Below, piece after piece: positions 1 to 5,873 of a stretch of 5,873 bases of DNA. The translations under genes were made by a program, and so were the position numbers. The stretch comes from Porticoccaceae bacterium (lineage in GTDB: Bacteria; Pseudomonadota; Gammaproteobacteria; Pseudomonadales; Porticoccaceae), in assembly GCA_003491845.1 (NCBI GenBank), contig DNBN01000164.1:1-5873 (forward strand), in the 5' to 3' direction. How positions within the stretch are numbered: the first letter of the stretch is position 1; each line of letters opens with the position of its first letter. The notes under the pieces are model-generated. The model did no database searches, was not told where the DNA came from, and saw only the letters and a program-made list of their open reading frames with translations.

Positions 1-130
1 TGGGCGGAAAGCCCTGCATCGCCGGCTTTATGGACTTCTTAATCGACTGATCTTCAGCAGCTGCAATCTGCATAGCTGAGGCAATCATTAGACACATTAA
101 TACTATAATATTGTTGATCACAGTAGACAT
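1..130 (-). CDS. Exported protein, N-terminal fragment (possible serine hydrolase)
   Basis: The minus strand reads from ATG at 130 to the left edge without a stop, giving 43 codons of an incomplete gene. The first 25 or so residues form a Sec-type signal peptide: a short polar start (MSTVINN), a hydrophobic core (IIVLMCLMIASAM), and a small-residue end (IAAA) followed by acidic EDQS, so signal peptidase I would probably cut after AAA. The cysteine in the core lacks a proper lipobox, so a soluble periplasmic or secreted protein is more likely than a lipoprotein. The start is supported by a strong GGAGGGT ribosome binding site five bases upstream. The visible mature part (ending KPAMQGFPP) resembles, from memory only, the beginning of some class C beta-lactamase-like serine hydrolases, but no catalytic motif lies in the window. 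Export is well supported; the enzyme guess is weak. Confidence 0.72.
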   Translation of the reverse strand, partial: MSTVINNIIVLMCLMIASAMQIAAAEDQSIKKSIKPAMQGFPP

Positions 131-135
131 AATTA

Positions 136-142
136 ACCCTCC
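136..142 (-). promoter_or_regulatory. Strong ribosome binding site for the left-edge gene
   Basis: On the minus strand the bases read GGAGGGT, a near-ideal match to the anti-Shine-Dalgarno of 16S rRNA, with five bases before the ATG at 130. This fixes the start of the exported protein and is the strongest ribosome binding site in the window. Confidence 0.75.
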
Positions 143-229
143 ATTTTTCACCGCTCGACGCGTTTTATTGTTATTTATGGAAATCTGAATAAGCGCAGAA
201 CATAGACTAACTGATTTGACACGAAAACC

Positions 230-248
230 AAATAAAAGCCTTTTATTT
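230..248. repeat. Perfect A/T-rich palindrome (operator-like)
   Basis: AAATAAAAG (230-238), one central C (239), then CTTTTATTT (240-248) make a perfect 9-bp inverted repeat with a one-base centre. In RNA it could only fold with a three-base loop and would be A-U rich, so a site for a dimeric DNA-binding protein is more plausible than a terminator. It sits about 100 bases upstream of the left gene's start and just downstream of a TTGACA on the plus strand. A chance palindrome in AT-rich DNA is possible. Confidence 0.35.
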
Positions 249-682
249 TGCAGTCTTTCAATAACTAAAGCCCATTGCTAAAAATGCTAAATAATGTCTT
301 TGCTGAAAGAGATTCTAAGTTATACAAAACTGAATTCACAATGTTAGATTCATTTATCAATAGGATGCTTAAGTGAAAGCCAACGCTTAAAGATATTGTA
401 TTTGAATCGCACTGACTTTCTCTTTTGTTAGTTGCCAAACATGAGTCCGAGGGTGATTTGACGTGGCTCTATCAAACGATAGATAAAGCCTGTGGAGATA
501 CAAATAAGCCTTAGCATCATTCTAAAATATAGATTCAGAATTTTTATCTACTATTGTTTTTGCCCAATCAGTGAGGTGTAGTAGTATTGTCATAGCGCCA
601 GTTAATAGCCTGGTTAATCTTACCTCAGAAGGTTGAAGCGCTTAACTTACGAAAGTCAGATCTAACAATATAAGGGAACATC

Positions 683-3595
683 ATGGCGATAATGTCGCAA
701 TTACTGAGCAAAATTAAGCCAAAAACAGTAGAACAACGGATTGCTCAGTTACCTGGTCTGCCAATTGAATCACTGTTAGCCATTATCCAGCGCGATGAAC
801 CAGAAAAACTGCAACTGGCGGCAGTGGAGTATTTAACTGACAGTGCTAGTTTGATAGCGCTGGCCACTGACAGTAAAAGCACTATATTGCAGCAGGCCGC
901 TAGACAAAGAATAGCAACATTGATTGATGAAAATCACATTAGGTTAACTGATTTTGTAAATCGCCAGATTGATACCTCAGTCAAATTAGCTATTGTTGGT
1001 CATTGCAAAACAACAGAAGCTGTAAGCCAAGTTCTTTTTAGTGTTGATGATCCTCAGTTTCTTTACACTTTAGCCTTAGAGGGAATGCCAGCAAAAGTAC
1101 GTGAACTGGCCGCAATAAAAATTGATAATACTGAGCTACTCAAAGAATTACTCAAAGTCACCAGAGGCAGAGATAAACTGGTGTACAAAATTGTTAAAGA
1201 AAAGTGTGACGCTCTGCGTCGTCAGACTCAATTAGATGACACTATTCAAAAAGACACCGTAGCACTTTGTGAGCGCCTAGAAACCCACAGCCAGCGTGAA
1301 TTTGACCAACAATTTATTAATCGAACTAAACGCATGACAGACCAATGGATATCGTTAGAAAGCCATTCCTTGGAACCACCAGCCAAGGCCCTCAAACATC
1401 GTATTGAAAATGCAATTGCTTTGTGCCAACAGACTATTGACGTTCATCATCGCCAAGTAGCTCAACAAGCTGCAAAACAGGCAGCCAAAACTGCTGCAAA
1501 AGCTGAATTTGATAAGATTATTGATGAACTACAGAGGCTTCTCAGTGAACTTTACACCATCAGTTTTGATGAGAATACCTGTGAGAATAAGGGCAGTAAT
1601 ACGCTAGTGAGAATAACATCCGAACACGGCACCCTTATAAGTCAATGGCAGAAAGCCCAGACCTTGGCTACACCAACACCCCTTGCACTGACAATCTTTG
1701 AATCCACCAGTGAAAGTTTGCAGCAGCAGCTTAAGCAGTGTAAAGACTGGGGGAGCATAGGCTATCAACTGACTGGATTAGTCGCCCTTACACCACACTT
1801 AAAAAATCAAATATCTGGAGAGAGCAGCGAAACTGACTTGCAACAAACCACTACAAAGTCAGCAACCTCAATTACCACAGCAACCTATAAAAACTTAAAG
1901 GCTCAACTTCAGTCCGCCTTGGTACTTCCAGCTACCAGAGTGCCAAAGCAGGTTCATGATGCGCGTAAAATAATCTCCGAGTATGAGCTCCAACAAGCGA
2001 AACTACAACAAACTGAAATAAGTCAGCAACGACATATTAATGCCCTTTTAGGGCAAGCTAATCAGGCCATTGCTAAGGGTCAGTCTCGGGATGCGACTGG
2101 TATCCGTCGGACCCTAGAACGAAAATTGGCTAAGGCAAATAATTTACCCACAGCGAGCCTAGCCAAAGTTGCACAACTAGACGAAGCCTTGAAAAAATTA
2201 CATGATTGGAAGGACTTTGCGGTAGAACCCAAGCAGCAGCAATTGATTAATGCAATGAGTGTGTTAGTGAATAGCACAGACAATCCCGAGGCACTGGCCA
2301 GTAAAATTCGTCATCTACAAGACCAATGGAAAGCGCTCAGTAAGGATTCTCCAAATCAATCGCTATGGGAAACCTTTCATCAGCTAGCAGAAAAAGCCTT
2401 TGAACCTTGCAAAACCTTTTATGAACAGCAGGCCCAAATTCGCCTTGATAATATTGCTAAACGTCGCGTGCTGGTGGAACAGTTAAATGACTTCGTTACA
2501 GAGCAATCTTGGGATGGCGATGAGGCAGACACCATCGACTGGAAACTTATAGAAAAACTGATCGGAACTGCAATTAAACAGTGGCAGGGATACTGGCCAA
2601 TCGATAATGGTGCTAATAGGGCAGTACAGAGAAAATTCGATCATCTATTAGACACTCTGCGAAGAAAATTGCAGACCTATCAGCACAAAAATTTGGCTAA
2701 AAAGGAGCAGCTAATTGCACAGGTTGATGCGCTCTTAGATGTCACTGATAAAAGAGCGGCCACCGAGAAAGTAAAACTATTGCAGTCGCAATGGCAACAG
2801 GTGGGAACAGTAGCGCGTAAACAAGAACAAAAACTATGGCGCTCATTTCGTTCTAGCTGCGATGCAATATTCGCTCAACGCCAGCAGCAATCGGAGGATT
2901 TCAAAGCCGAACTAAATACGCACAAAGATGCCGCAGAGGCACTAATTAAAGACCTTGAGAACATAGGTCTTTTAACCGGCCAAGCGTTGCTTGAAGCGCG
3001 TACCGCCGCGATGGAGTGTAAAACTAAGTTCAATGCTATAGGTGCTCTTCCTAAAGCCTCTGCATTTTTAATTAACAGTCGTTTCAAGCAGGCATTAACA
3101 GCCTTTGAAAAAGCTGTTAATCAGCAATTAAAAGCTGCTAGCAATCAGTTGTGGGCGAATCTTTTTGAGGCCAATGATTTAATTCGTTTAGCGCAATTAG
3201 CCTCTGACAAGTCGGTAGCAGACCAACAATTAAAAGCAGCCAAAGTATTTATTGACAGTATTGATCAGTGGCCAAAAAATGGTTTGCAAGCACTACAATC
3301 AAAAATTACTAAAGGCGCCGTTTCAGGCGGCCTAGAGGATCAGGAAGAGGCTCTGCGACTACTCTGTATTCGTGCAGAAATTATTACCGATCAAGACACC
3401 CCTGCTGCTGACGCTACCTTGCGCATGAAATATCAAGTAACACGCTTACAACAAGGTCTTGGTCAACATAGCTCCTCAAGCACGGAAAGTATGCGCGATC
3501 TAACCTTCGCATGGATAGCAACAGGTCCAGTAGAAACTGGCGTGTACAAGTTACTGCTGGCGCGTTTTTTGCGACTTCGGGAGCTGTTACTTTGA
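683..3595 (+). CDS. HEAT-repeat and DUF349 domain protein, function unknown
   Basis: A 970-residue protein with no signal peptide or membrane segment, so predicted cytoplasmic. Residues about 16-185 are HEAT-like helical repeats: two similar blocks (from D38 and from D122) pair a DxPxxL-type turn with L/A-rich helices, the second ending in a basic RGRDKLVYK stretch. Residues about 257-292 form an Ala/Gln/Lys-rich coiled coil. Four stretches fit DUF349 (Pfam PF03993), a helical unit with a conserved Trp: about 535-610 (W549), 613-690 (W620, W634, W638), 690-760 (W704) and a divergent one at 777-825 lacking that Trp. The C-terminal part (LRLLCIRAEI, then LRMKYQVTRLQQGLG) matches what I recall of gammaproteobacterial DUF349 proteins, which are of similar size. 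ATG 683 has AGGGA (673-677) five bases upstream; ATG 692 would be too far. No biochemical role is established for the family; a scaffold or nucleic-acid-binding role is only a guess. The gene appears monocistronic. Confidence 0.9.
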   Translation: MAIMSQLLSKIKPKTVEQRIAQLPGLPIESLLAIIQRDEPEKLQLAAVEYLTDSASLIALATDSKSTILQQAARQRIATLIDENHIRLTDFVNRQIDTSVKLAIVGHCKTTEAVSQVLFSVDDPQFLYTLALEGMPAKVRELAAIKIDNTELLKELLKVTRGRDKLVYKIVKEKCDALRRQTQLDDTIQKDTVALCERLETHSQREFDQQFINRTKRMTDQWISLESHSLEPPAKALKHRIENAIALCQQTIDVHHRQVAQQAAKQAAKTAAKAEFDKIIDELQRLLSELYTISFDENTCENKGSNTLVRITSEHGTLISQWQKAQTLATPTPLALTIFESTSESLQQQLKQCKDWGSIGYQLTGLVALTPHLKNQISGESSETDLQQTTTKSATSITTATYKNLKAQLQSALVLPATRVPKQVHDARKIISEYELQQAKLQQTEISQQRHINALLGQANQAIAKGQSRDATGIRRTLERKLAKANNLPTASLAKVAQLDEALKKLHDWKDFAVEPKQQQLINAMSVLVNSTDNPEALASKIRHLQDQWKALSKDSPNQSLWETFHQLAEKAFEPCKTFYEQQAQIRLDNIAKRRVLVEQLNDFVTEQSWDGDEADTIDWKLIEKLIGTAIKQWQGYWPIDNGANRAVQRKFDHLLDTLRRKLQTYQHKNLAKKEQLIAQVDALLDVTDKRAATEKVKLLQSQWQQVGTVARKQEQKLWRSFRSSCDAIFAQRQQQSEDFKAELNTHKDAAEALIKDLENIGLLTGQALLEARTAAMECKTKFNAIGALPKASAFLINSRFKQALTAFEKAVNQQLKAASNQLWANLFEANDLIRLAQLASDKSVADQQLKAAKVFIDSIDQWPKNGLQALQSKITKGAVSGGLEDQEEALRLLCIRAEIITDQDTPAADATLRMKYQVTRLQQGLGQHSSSSTESMRDLTFAWIATGPVETGVYKLLLARFLRLRELLL

Positions 3596-3789
3596 AATTT
3601 TGTAACCAGTGATAGATACAGCCATGCACCGAACAAAATACAACGTGTGTGAAGGCACCGAATTGGTATGCAATTACATATATTTACTAGTGAAACTGGC
3701 GATAGCAAACGTTTTAAATTACCCTCGCACCCTAGTTTTTTCAAGGGTGCGATATCACCCTCAATTTAATAAAAATAGGTATATATATT
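3596..3789. other. Intergenic region between DUF349 and M13 peptidase genes
   Basis: This 194-base AT-rich stretch has no credible gene. The one open frame crossing it (GTG at 3609 to 3842) lacks a ribosome binding site, has no recognisable domain and overlaps the lipoprotein signal of the next gene in another frame. There is no GC-rich hairpin followed by a T tract, so no canonical terminator for the DUF349 gene is visible. The inverted repeats at 3725-3761 are the only notable structure. A TATATT at 3679-3684 lacks a properly spaced -35, so I cannot place the promoter of the peptidase gene. Confidence 0.5.
3725..3761 (+). promoter_or_regulatory. Overlapping competing inverted repeats upstream of the peptidase gene
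   Basis: TCGCACCCT (3725-3733) and AGGGTGCGA (3744-3752) form a perfect 9-bp stem around a 10-base loop containing six T. The downstream arm can instead pair with CACCCT (3756-3761): AGGGTG (3744-3749), a six-base loop CGATAT, then CACCCT, a perfect 6-bp stem. A further ACCCT copy lies at 3721-3725. The two stems cannot form together. No T tract follows either stem on either strand, so a standard intrinsic terminator is unlikely. It lies 130 bases after the DUF349 stop and ends 28 bases before the peptidase start, so it could be a 3'-end structure, a leader RNA element or a DNA-binding site. Confidence 0.4.
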
Positions 3790-5873
3790 GTGAAAAAAAC
3801 TGTACTACTCATTTTTACACTATCGCTAATAGCCTGCAATGAAGCTGGCAACACGACTATTGAAAAGCCAAATGCTGGTATTAAAAGTACGATAGAAGAA
3901 TTCCCTGTAGTTACAGCCTACACTGGAGACTGCACTGATATAGAAGGGTCCTCTCCTATTATTAATGCAGTCGATCGAGATCAATGGGGTGATGCCGGGC
4001 TTGATCTGGAGGCCATGGATCTGCGCTTCGACGCTGGCGATGATTTCTTTTGTCACGTCAATGGTGGTTGGTACAACAACTTTGTTATGCCAGAGGACAA
4101 AACTCGCTATAGCGCCTTTACCATTCTTAGCGATAAATCAGAGGCTCGGGTCAAGACAATTATTGAGGAGTTAGCCGCAGCAGCATCCGATGTGGCTACG
4201 CTCGAGGGCAAGGTAGCGGCCTTTTACAACGCTTTTCTCAATACTGCGGCCATTGAAAACGCAGGTCTGTCGTCAGCAAAAGCTTATCTGAACAAAATTG
4301 CTGCCATTGATTCGCGCGCCGATCTGGCCGTGACATTTGCCACCGTGGGATTTTCAAGTCCCATTGGTGGTTGGGTAGATGTGGATTCCAAAGACACAAA
4401 GAACCATATTTTTTACCTGACTCAGAGTGGTTTGGGGTTGCCTGATCGCGATATGTACCTGACCGACGACGGTAAAAATATCGAAACTCGCGAGGGTTAC
4501 CTGGGGTATTTGACCCTTTTGATAGGCGCCGCAGGTTACGCTGATGCGCCGGCTGTAGCGAGTCGCGTGTTAGCTCTAGAAACACAGATCGCCGCTGCCC
4601 ACTGGGATCGCACTGTGGGGCGAAATCGCGATCTCACTTACAACAAACTGAGCCGCGCTGAAGTCATCGCCATGGGTGGTGATTTTCCGGTAGATGTTAT
4701 GCTCAAATCCTTTGGTCTTGAAGAGCAAGCTAGTTTTGTTGTGCGTCAGGTCACTCCAGATGAAGCTGAAATTACCGAACTTGGACTCTCAGCTGAGCAG
4801 GTGGTAAAAATATCTGGTGGCGGTATTGCCGGCCTCTTTTCAGTTATGAATCAGGCCAATCTGGAGGATTGGAAAGCCTACCTCAGTGCACACTTTTTGT
4901 CTGATCACGCCTCGGTTCTGCCCGCTGCTATTGATCAGGCCAGCTTTGATTTCTACTCCAAACAGCTTCGCGGCCAAGCGCAGCAAAGACCGCGCTGGAA
5001 GCGTGCGGTGCGCGCCGTTGAGGGGGCACTGGGCGAGGCTGTGGGCAAGGTCTATGCAGCGCGCCATTTCCCACCCGAGAACAAAGCGGCAATGGATGTT
5101 TTGGTAAGCAATTTGCGCAGAGCCATGGCTGATAATCTCAATCAGCTCGATTGGATGGGCGAAGTAACGAAGATAGAAGCGCGGGATAAACTGGCGAAAT
5201 TCACCCCGAAAATTGGTTACACAGAGAAATTTGAGACCTATGACTCCCTCGCGGTCTCTGACAGTGCGTTTAACAATGCCATGGCTGCCAGCCAGTGGAG
5301 TTATGCCGACATGCTCAGTAAATTGGGACAACCTATTGATAAAACCGAATGGTTTATGTTGCCGCAGACAGTGAACGCCTATTATAGCCCCAACCGCAAT
5401 GAGGTGGTTTTCCCGGCGGCGATTTTACAACCACCGTTCTTTAACATAGACGCCGATCCTGCAGTAAATTATGGCGCCATTGGTGCAGTCATTGGACACG
5501 AGTTGGGTCATGGCTTTGACGATCAGGGAGCCAAATCTGATGGTGACGGTGTGCTGCGCAATTGGTGGACTGCTGAGGACAAGGCAGCTTTCGAGGCAAA
5601 AACCGATGCATTGGTTGGCCAGTACAACAGCTTTTGCCCGTTGGATAACGGCACCACCTGCGTCAATGGTCGCTTGGGACTGGGTGAGAACACAGGCGAC
5701 TTGGGTGGTCTGTCCATGGCTTACAAAGCTTATAAAATGAGTTTAGATGTGGATGGTGACGGCGTCATAAGTCAGTCAGAGGAAGCGCCTATGATTGACG
5801 GTCTTAGCGGTGATCAGCGTTTCTTTATGGCCTGGGCACAGGTGTGGCGCAATATGTACAGGGAGGCCTCTCT
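3790..5873 (+). CDS. M13 family (neprilysin-like) zinc metallopeptidase, lipoprotein, 3' end missing
   Basis: The frame is open for 694 codons to the right edge. The start is GTG at 3790, since the preceding TTG is followed at once by a stop; the ribosome binding site is weak (AGG at 3777-3779). Residues 1-16 are a lipoprotein signal (MKKTVLLIFTLSLIAC) with lipobox LIAC; Cys16 would be lipidated, and Asn at +2 favours the outer membrane. The M13 N-terminal domain begins near residue 70 (GLDLEAMD, then FFCHVNGGW at 86-94) and includes LPDRDMYL (217-224) and PRWKR (401-405). The catalytic domain has VNAYY (528-532), the zinc motif HELGH (570-574; ligands His570 and His574, catalytic Glu571) and ENTGD (633-637; third ligand Glu633, Asp637). 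These enzymes cut small peptides, usually before hydrophobic residues. An EF-hand-like loop lies at 653-664. The conserved C-terminal His/Arg segment lies beyond the window, probably about 50 residues. GC-rich codons are commoner here than in the DUF349 gene. No stop or frameshift is seen. Confidence 0.95.
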   Translation, partial: MKKTVLLIFTLSLIACNEAGNTTIEKPNAGIKSTIEEFPVVTAYTGDCTDIEGSSPIINAVDRDQWGDAGLDLEAMDLRFDAGDDFFCHVNGGWYNNFVMPEDKTRYSAFTILSDKSEARVKTIIEELAAAASDVATLEGKVAAFYNAFLNTAAIENAGLSSAKAYLNKIAAIDSRADLAVTFATVGFSSPIGGWVDVDSKDTKNHIFYLTQSGLGLPDRDMYLTDDGKNIETREGYLGYLTLLIGAAGYADAPAVASRVLALETQIAAAHWDRTVGRNRDLTYNKLSRAEVIAMGGDFPVDVMLKSFGLEEQASFVVRQVTPDEAEITELGLSAEQVVKISGGGIAGLFSVMNQANLEDWKAYLSAHFLSDHASVLPAAIDQASFDFYSKQLRGQAQQRPRWKRAVRAVEGALGEAVGKVYAARHFPPENKAAMDVLVSNLRRAMADNLNQLDWMGEVTKIEARDKLAKFTPKIGYTEKFETYDSLAVSDSAFNNAMAASQWSYADMLSKLGQPIDKTEWFMLPQTVNAYYSPNRNEVVFPAAILQPPFFNIDADPAVNYGAIGAVIGHELGHGFDDQGAKSDGDGVLRNWWTAEDKAAFEAKTDALVGQYNSFCPLDNGTTCVNGRLGLGENTGDLGGLSMAYKAYKMSLDVDGDGVISQSEEAPMIDGLSGDQRFFMAWAQVWRNMYREAS
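5746..5781 (+). other. EF-hand-type calcium-binding loop within the M13 peptidase
   Basis: Residues 653-664 read DVDGDGVISQSE, matching the canonical 12-residue EF-hand loop at every key place: Asp at 1, 3 and 5, Gly at 6, a hydrophobic Ile at 8 and Glu at 12. It follows the helix after the ENTGDLGG motif (ending AYKAYKMSL) and precedes the conserved stretch containing GDQRFFMAWAQVW. In the M13 proteins I can recall, these two segments are joined by a short linker without such a loop, so this looks like an insertion. Calcium binding is inferred from the motif alone; the flanking helices are not clearly a paired EF-hand. Confidence 0.7.

Larger units (their letters stand above)
131..682. other. 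Long divergent intergenic region without a recognisable gene
   Basis: This 552-base region separates the minus-strand exported-protein gene from the plus-strand DUF349 gene and so must hold promoters for both. It is AT-rich, with frequent stops and only very short open frames with no credible ribosome binding site. I recognise no tRNA, riboswitch or terminator. Plus-strand promoter-like hexamers are weak: TTGTTT (554-559), 17 bases, TGTAGT (577-582); and TTGACG (458-463), 16 bases, TAGATA (480-485). A perfect TTGACA at 216-221 has no good -10 at normal spacing. AAGCGCTT (636-643) is a small palindrome 40 bases before the DUF349 start. On the minus strand, TTTTCG, 17 bases, TATGTT lies about 70 bases upstream of the left gene. 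None is convincing alone. Confidence 0.5.

Noticed and set aside
254..310. Inverted repeat TCTTTCA (254-260) and TGAAAGA (304-310)
   Set aside because: Seven base pairs with a 43-base gap in AT-rich DNA is expected by chance, and no terminator T tract follows.
367..645. Three copies of GCTTAA (367-372, 385-390, 640-645) in the left intergenic region
   Set aside because: A six-base AT-leaning word repeated irregularly over nearly 300 bases is not distinguishable from chance.
3626..3662. Direct repeat GCACCGAA at 3626-3633 and 3655-3662
   Set aside because: Only eight bases, two copies and no flanking structure; likely chance, not an attachment site or iteron.
3463..3744. 93-residue minus-strand frame and the 71-residue one at 3414-3629
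   Set aside because: Both overlap the conserved C-terminal end of the DUF349 gene and the adjoining AT-rich intergenic DNA, with no domain or export signal.
3609..3842. 77-residue open frame on the plus strand across the intergenic region
   Set aside because: It has a GTG start without a ribosome binding site, runs through the inverted repeats and overlaps the lipoprotein signal of the peptidase in a different frame.
4238..4585. 115-residue open frame on the minus strand
   Set aside because: Antisense shadow of the M13 N-terminal domain, with no recognisable domain.
4840..5331. 163-residue open frame on the minus strand
   Set aside because: It lies wholly antisense to the M13 peptidase gene, whose conserved motifs and uninterrupted frame are unambiguous. 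The antisense product shows no recognisable domain.
683..5873. DUF349 protein and M13 peptidase as a linked two-gene system
   Set aside because: They are 194 bases apart with an inverted repeat between them, are predicted to act in different compartments and differ in composition; adjacency alone does not support a joint function.

Overview
The window reads as an ordinary stretch of a free-living Gram-negative chromosome, most likely a marine-type gammaproteobacterium. That placement is inferred from three things: a secreted or lipidated envelope protease with an outer-membrane-type lipobox, a very long HEAT plus DUF349 protein of the kind seen in Pseudomonas- and Cellvibrionales-like genomes, and AT-leaning base composition. 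I see no mobile element, phage gene, CRISPR array, tRNA or rRNA.

Layout: (1) positions 1-130 on the minus strand hold the first 43 codons of a gene for an exported protein, with a clear signal peptide and a strong ribosome binding site; it runs off the left edge. (2) Positions 131-682 are a long divergent intergenic region with no convincing gene. It contains a perfect A/T-rich palindrome near the left gene and only weak promoter-like hexamers. (3) Positions 683-3595 on the plus strand encode a 970-residue, all-helical cytoplasmic protein with N-terminal HEAT-like repeats, coiled-coil linkers and about four DUF349 units. Its function is not known. (4) Positions 3596-3789 are an intergenic region with a perfect 9-bp inverted repeat that overlaps a second, competing one, just ahead of the next gene. 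(5) From 3790 to the right edge the plus strand encodes an M13 (neprilysin-like) zinc metallopeptidase. It starts at GTG, carries a lipoprotein signal and is open at the 3' end, lacking only its last few dozen residues. It has an unusual EF-hand-type calcium loop inserted just after the third zinc ligand motif.

The left gene and the M13 peptidase are envelope proteins, while the DUF349 protein is predicted cytoplasmic. Spacing, orientation and composition give no reason to treat the three as one operon or system. The most notable points are the EF-hand insertion in the peptidase, the two mutually exclusive hairpins upstream of it, and the unassigned role of the HEAT-DUF349 protein. I found no evidence for a new multi-gene system.
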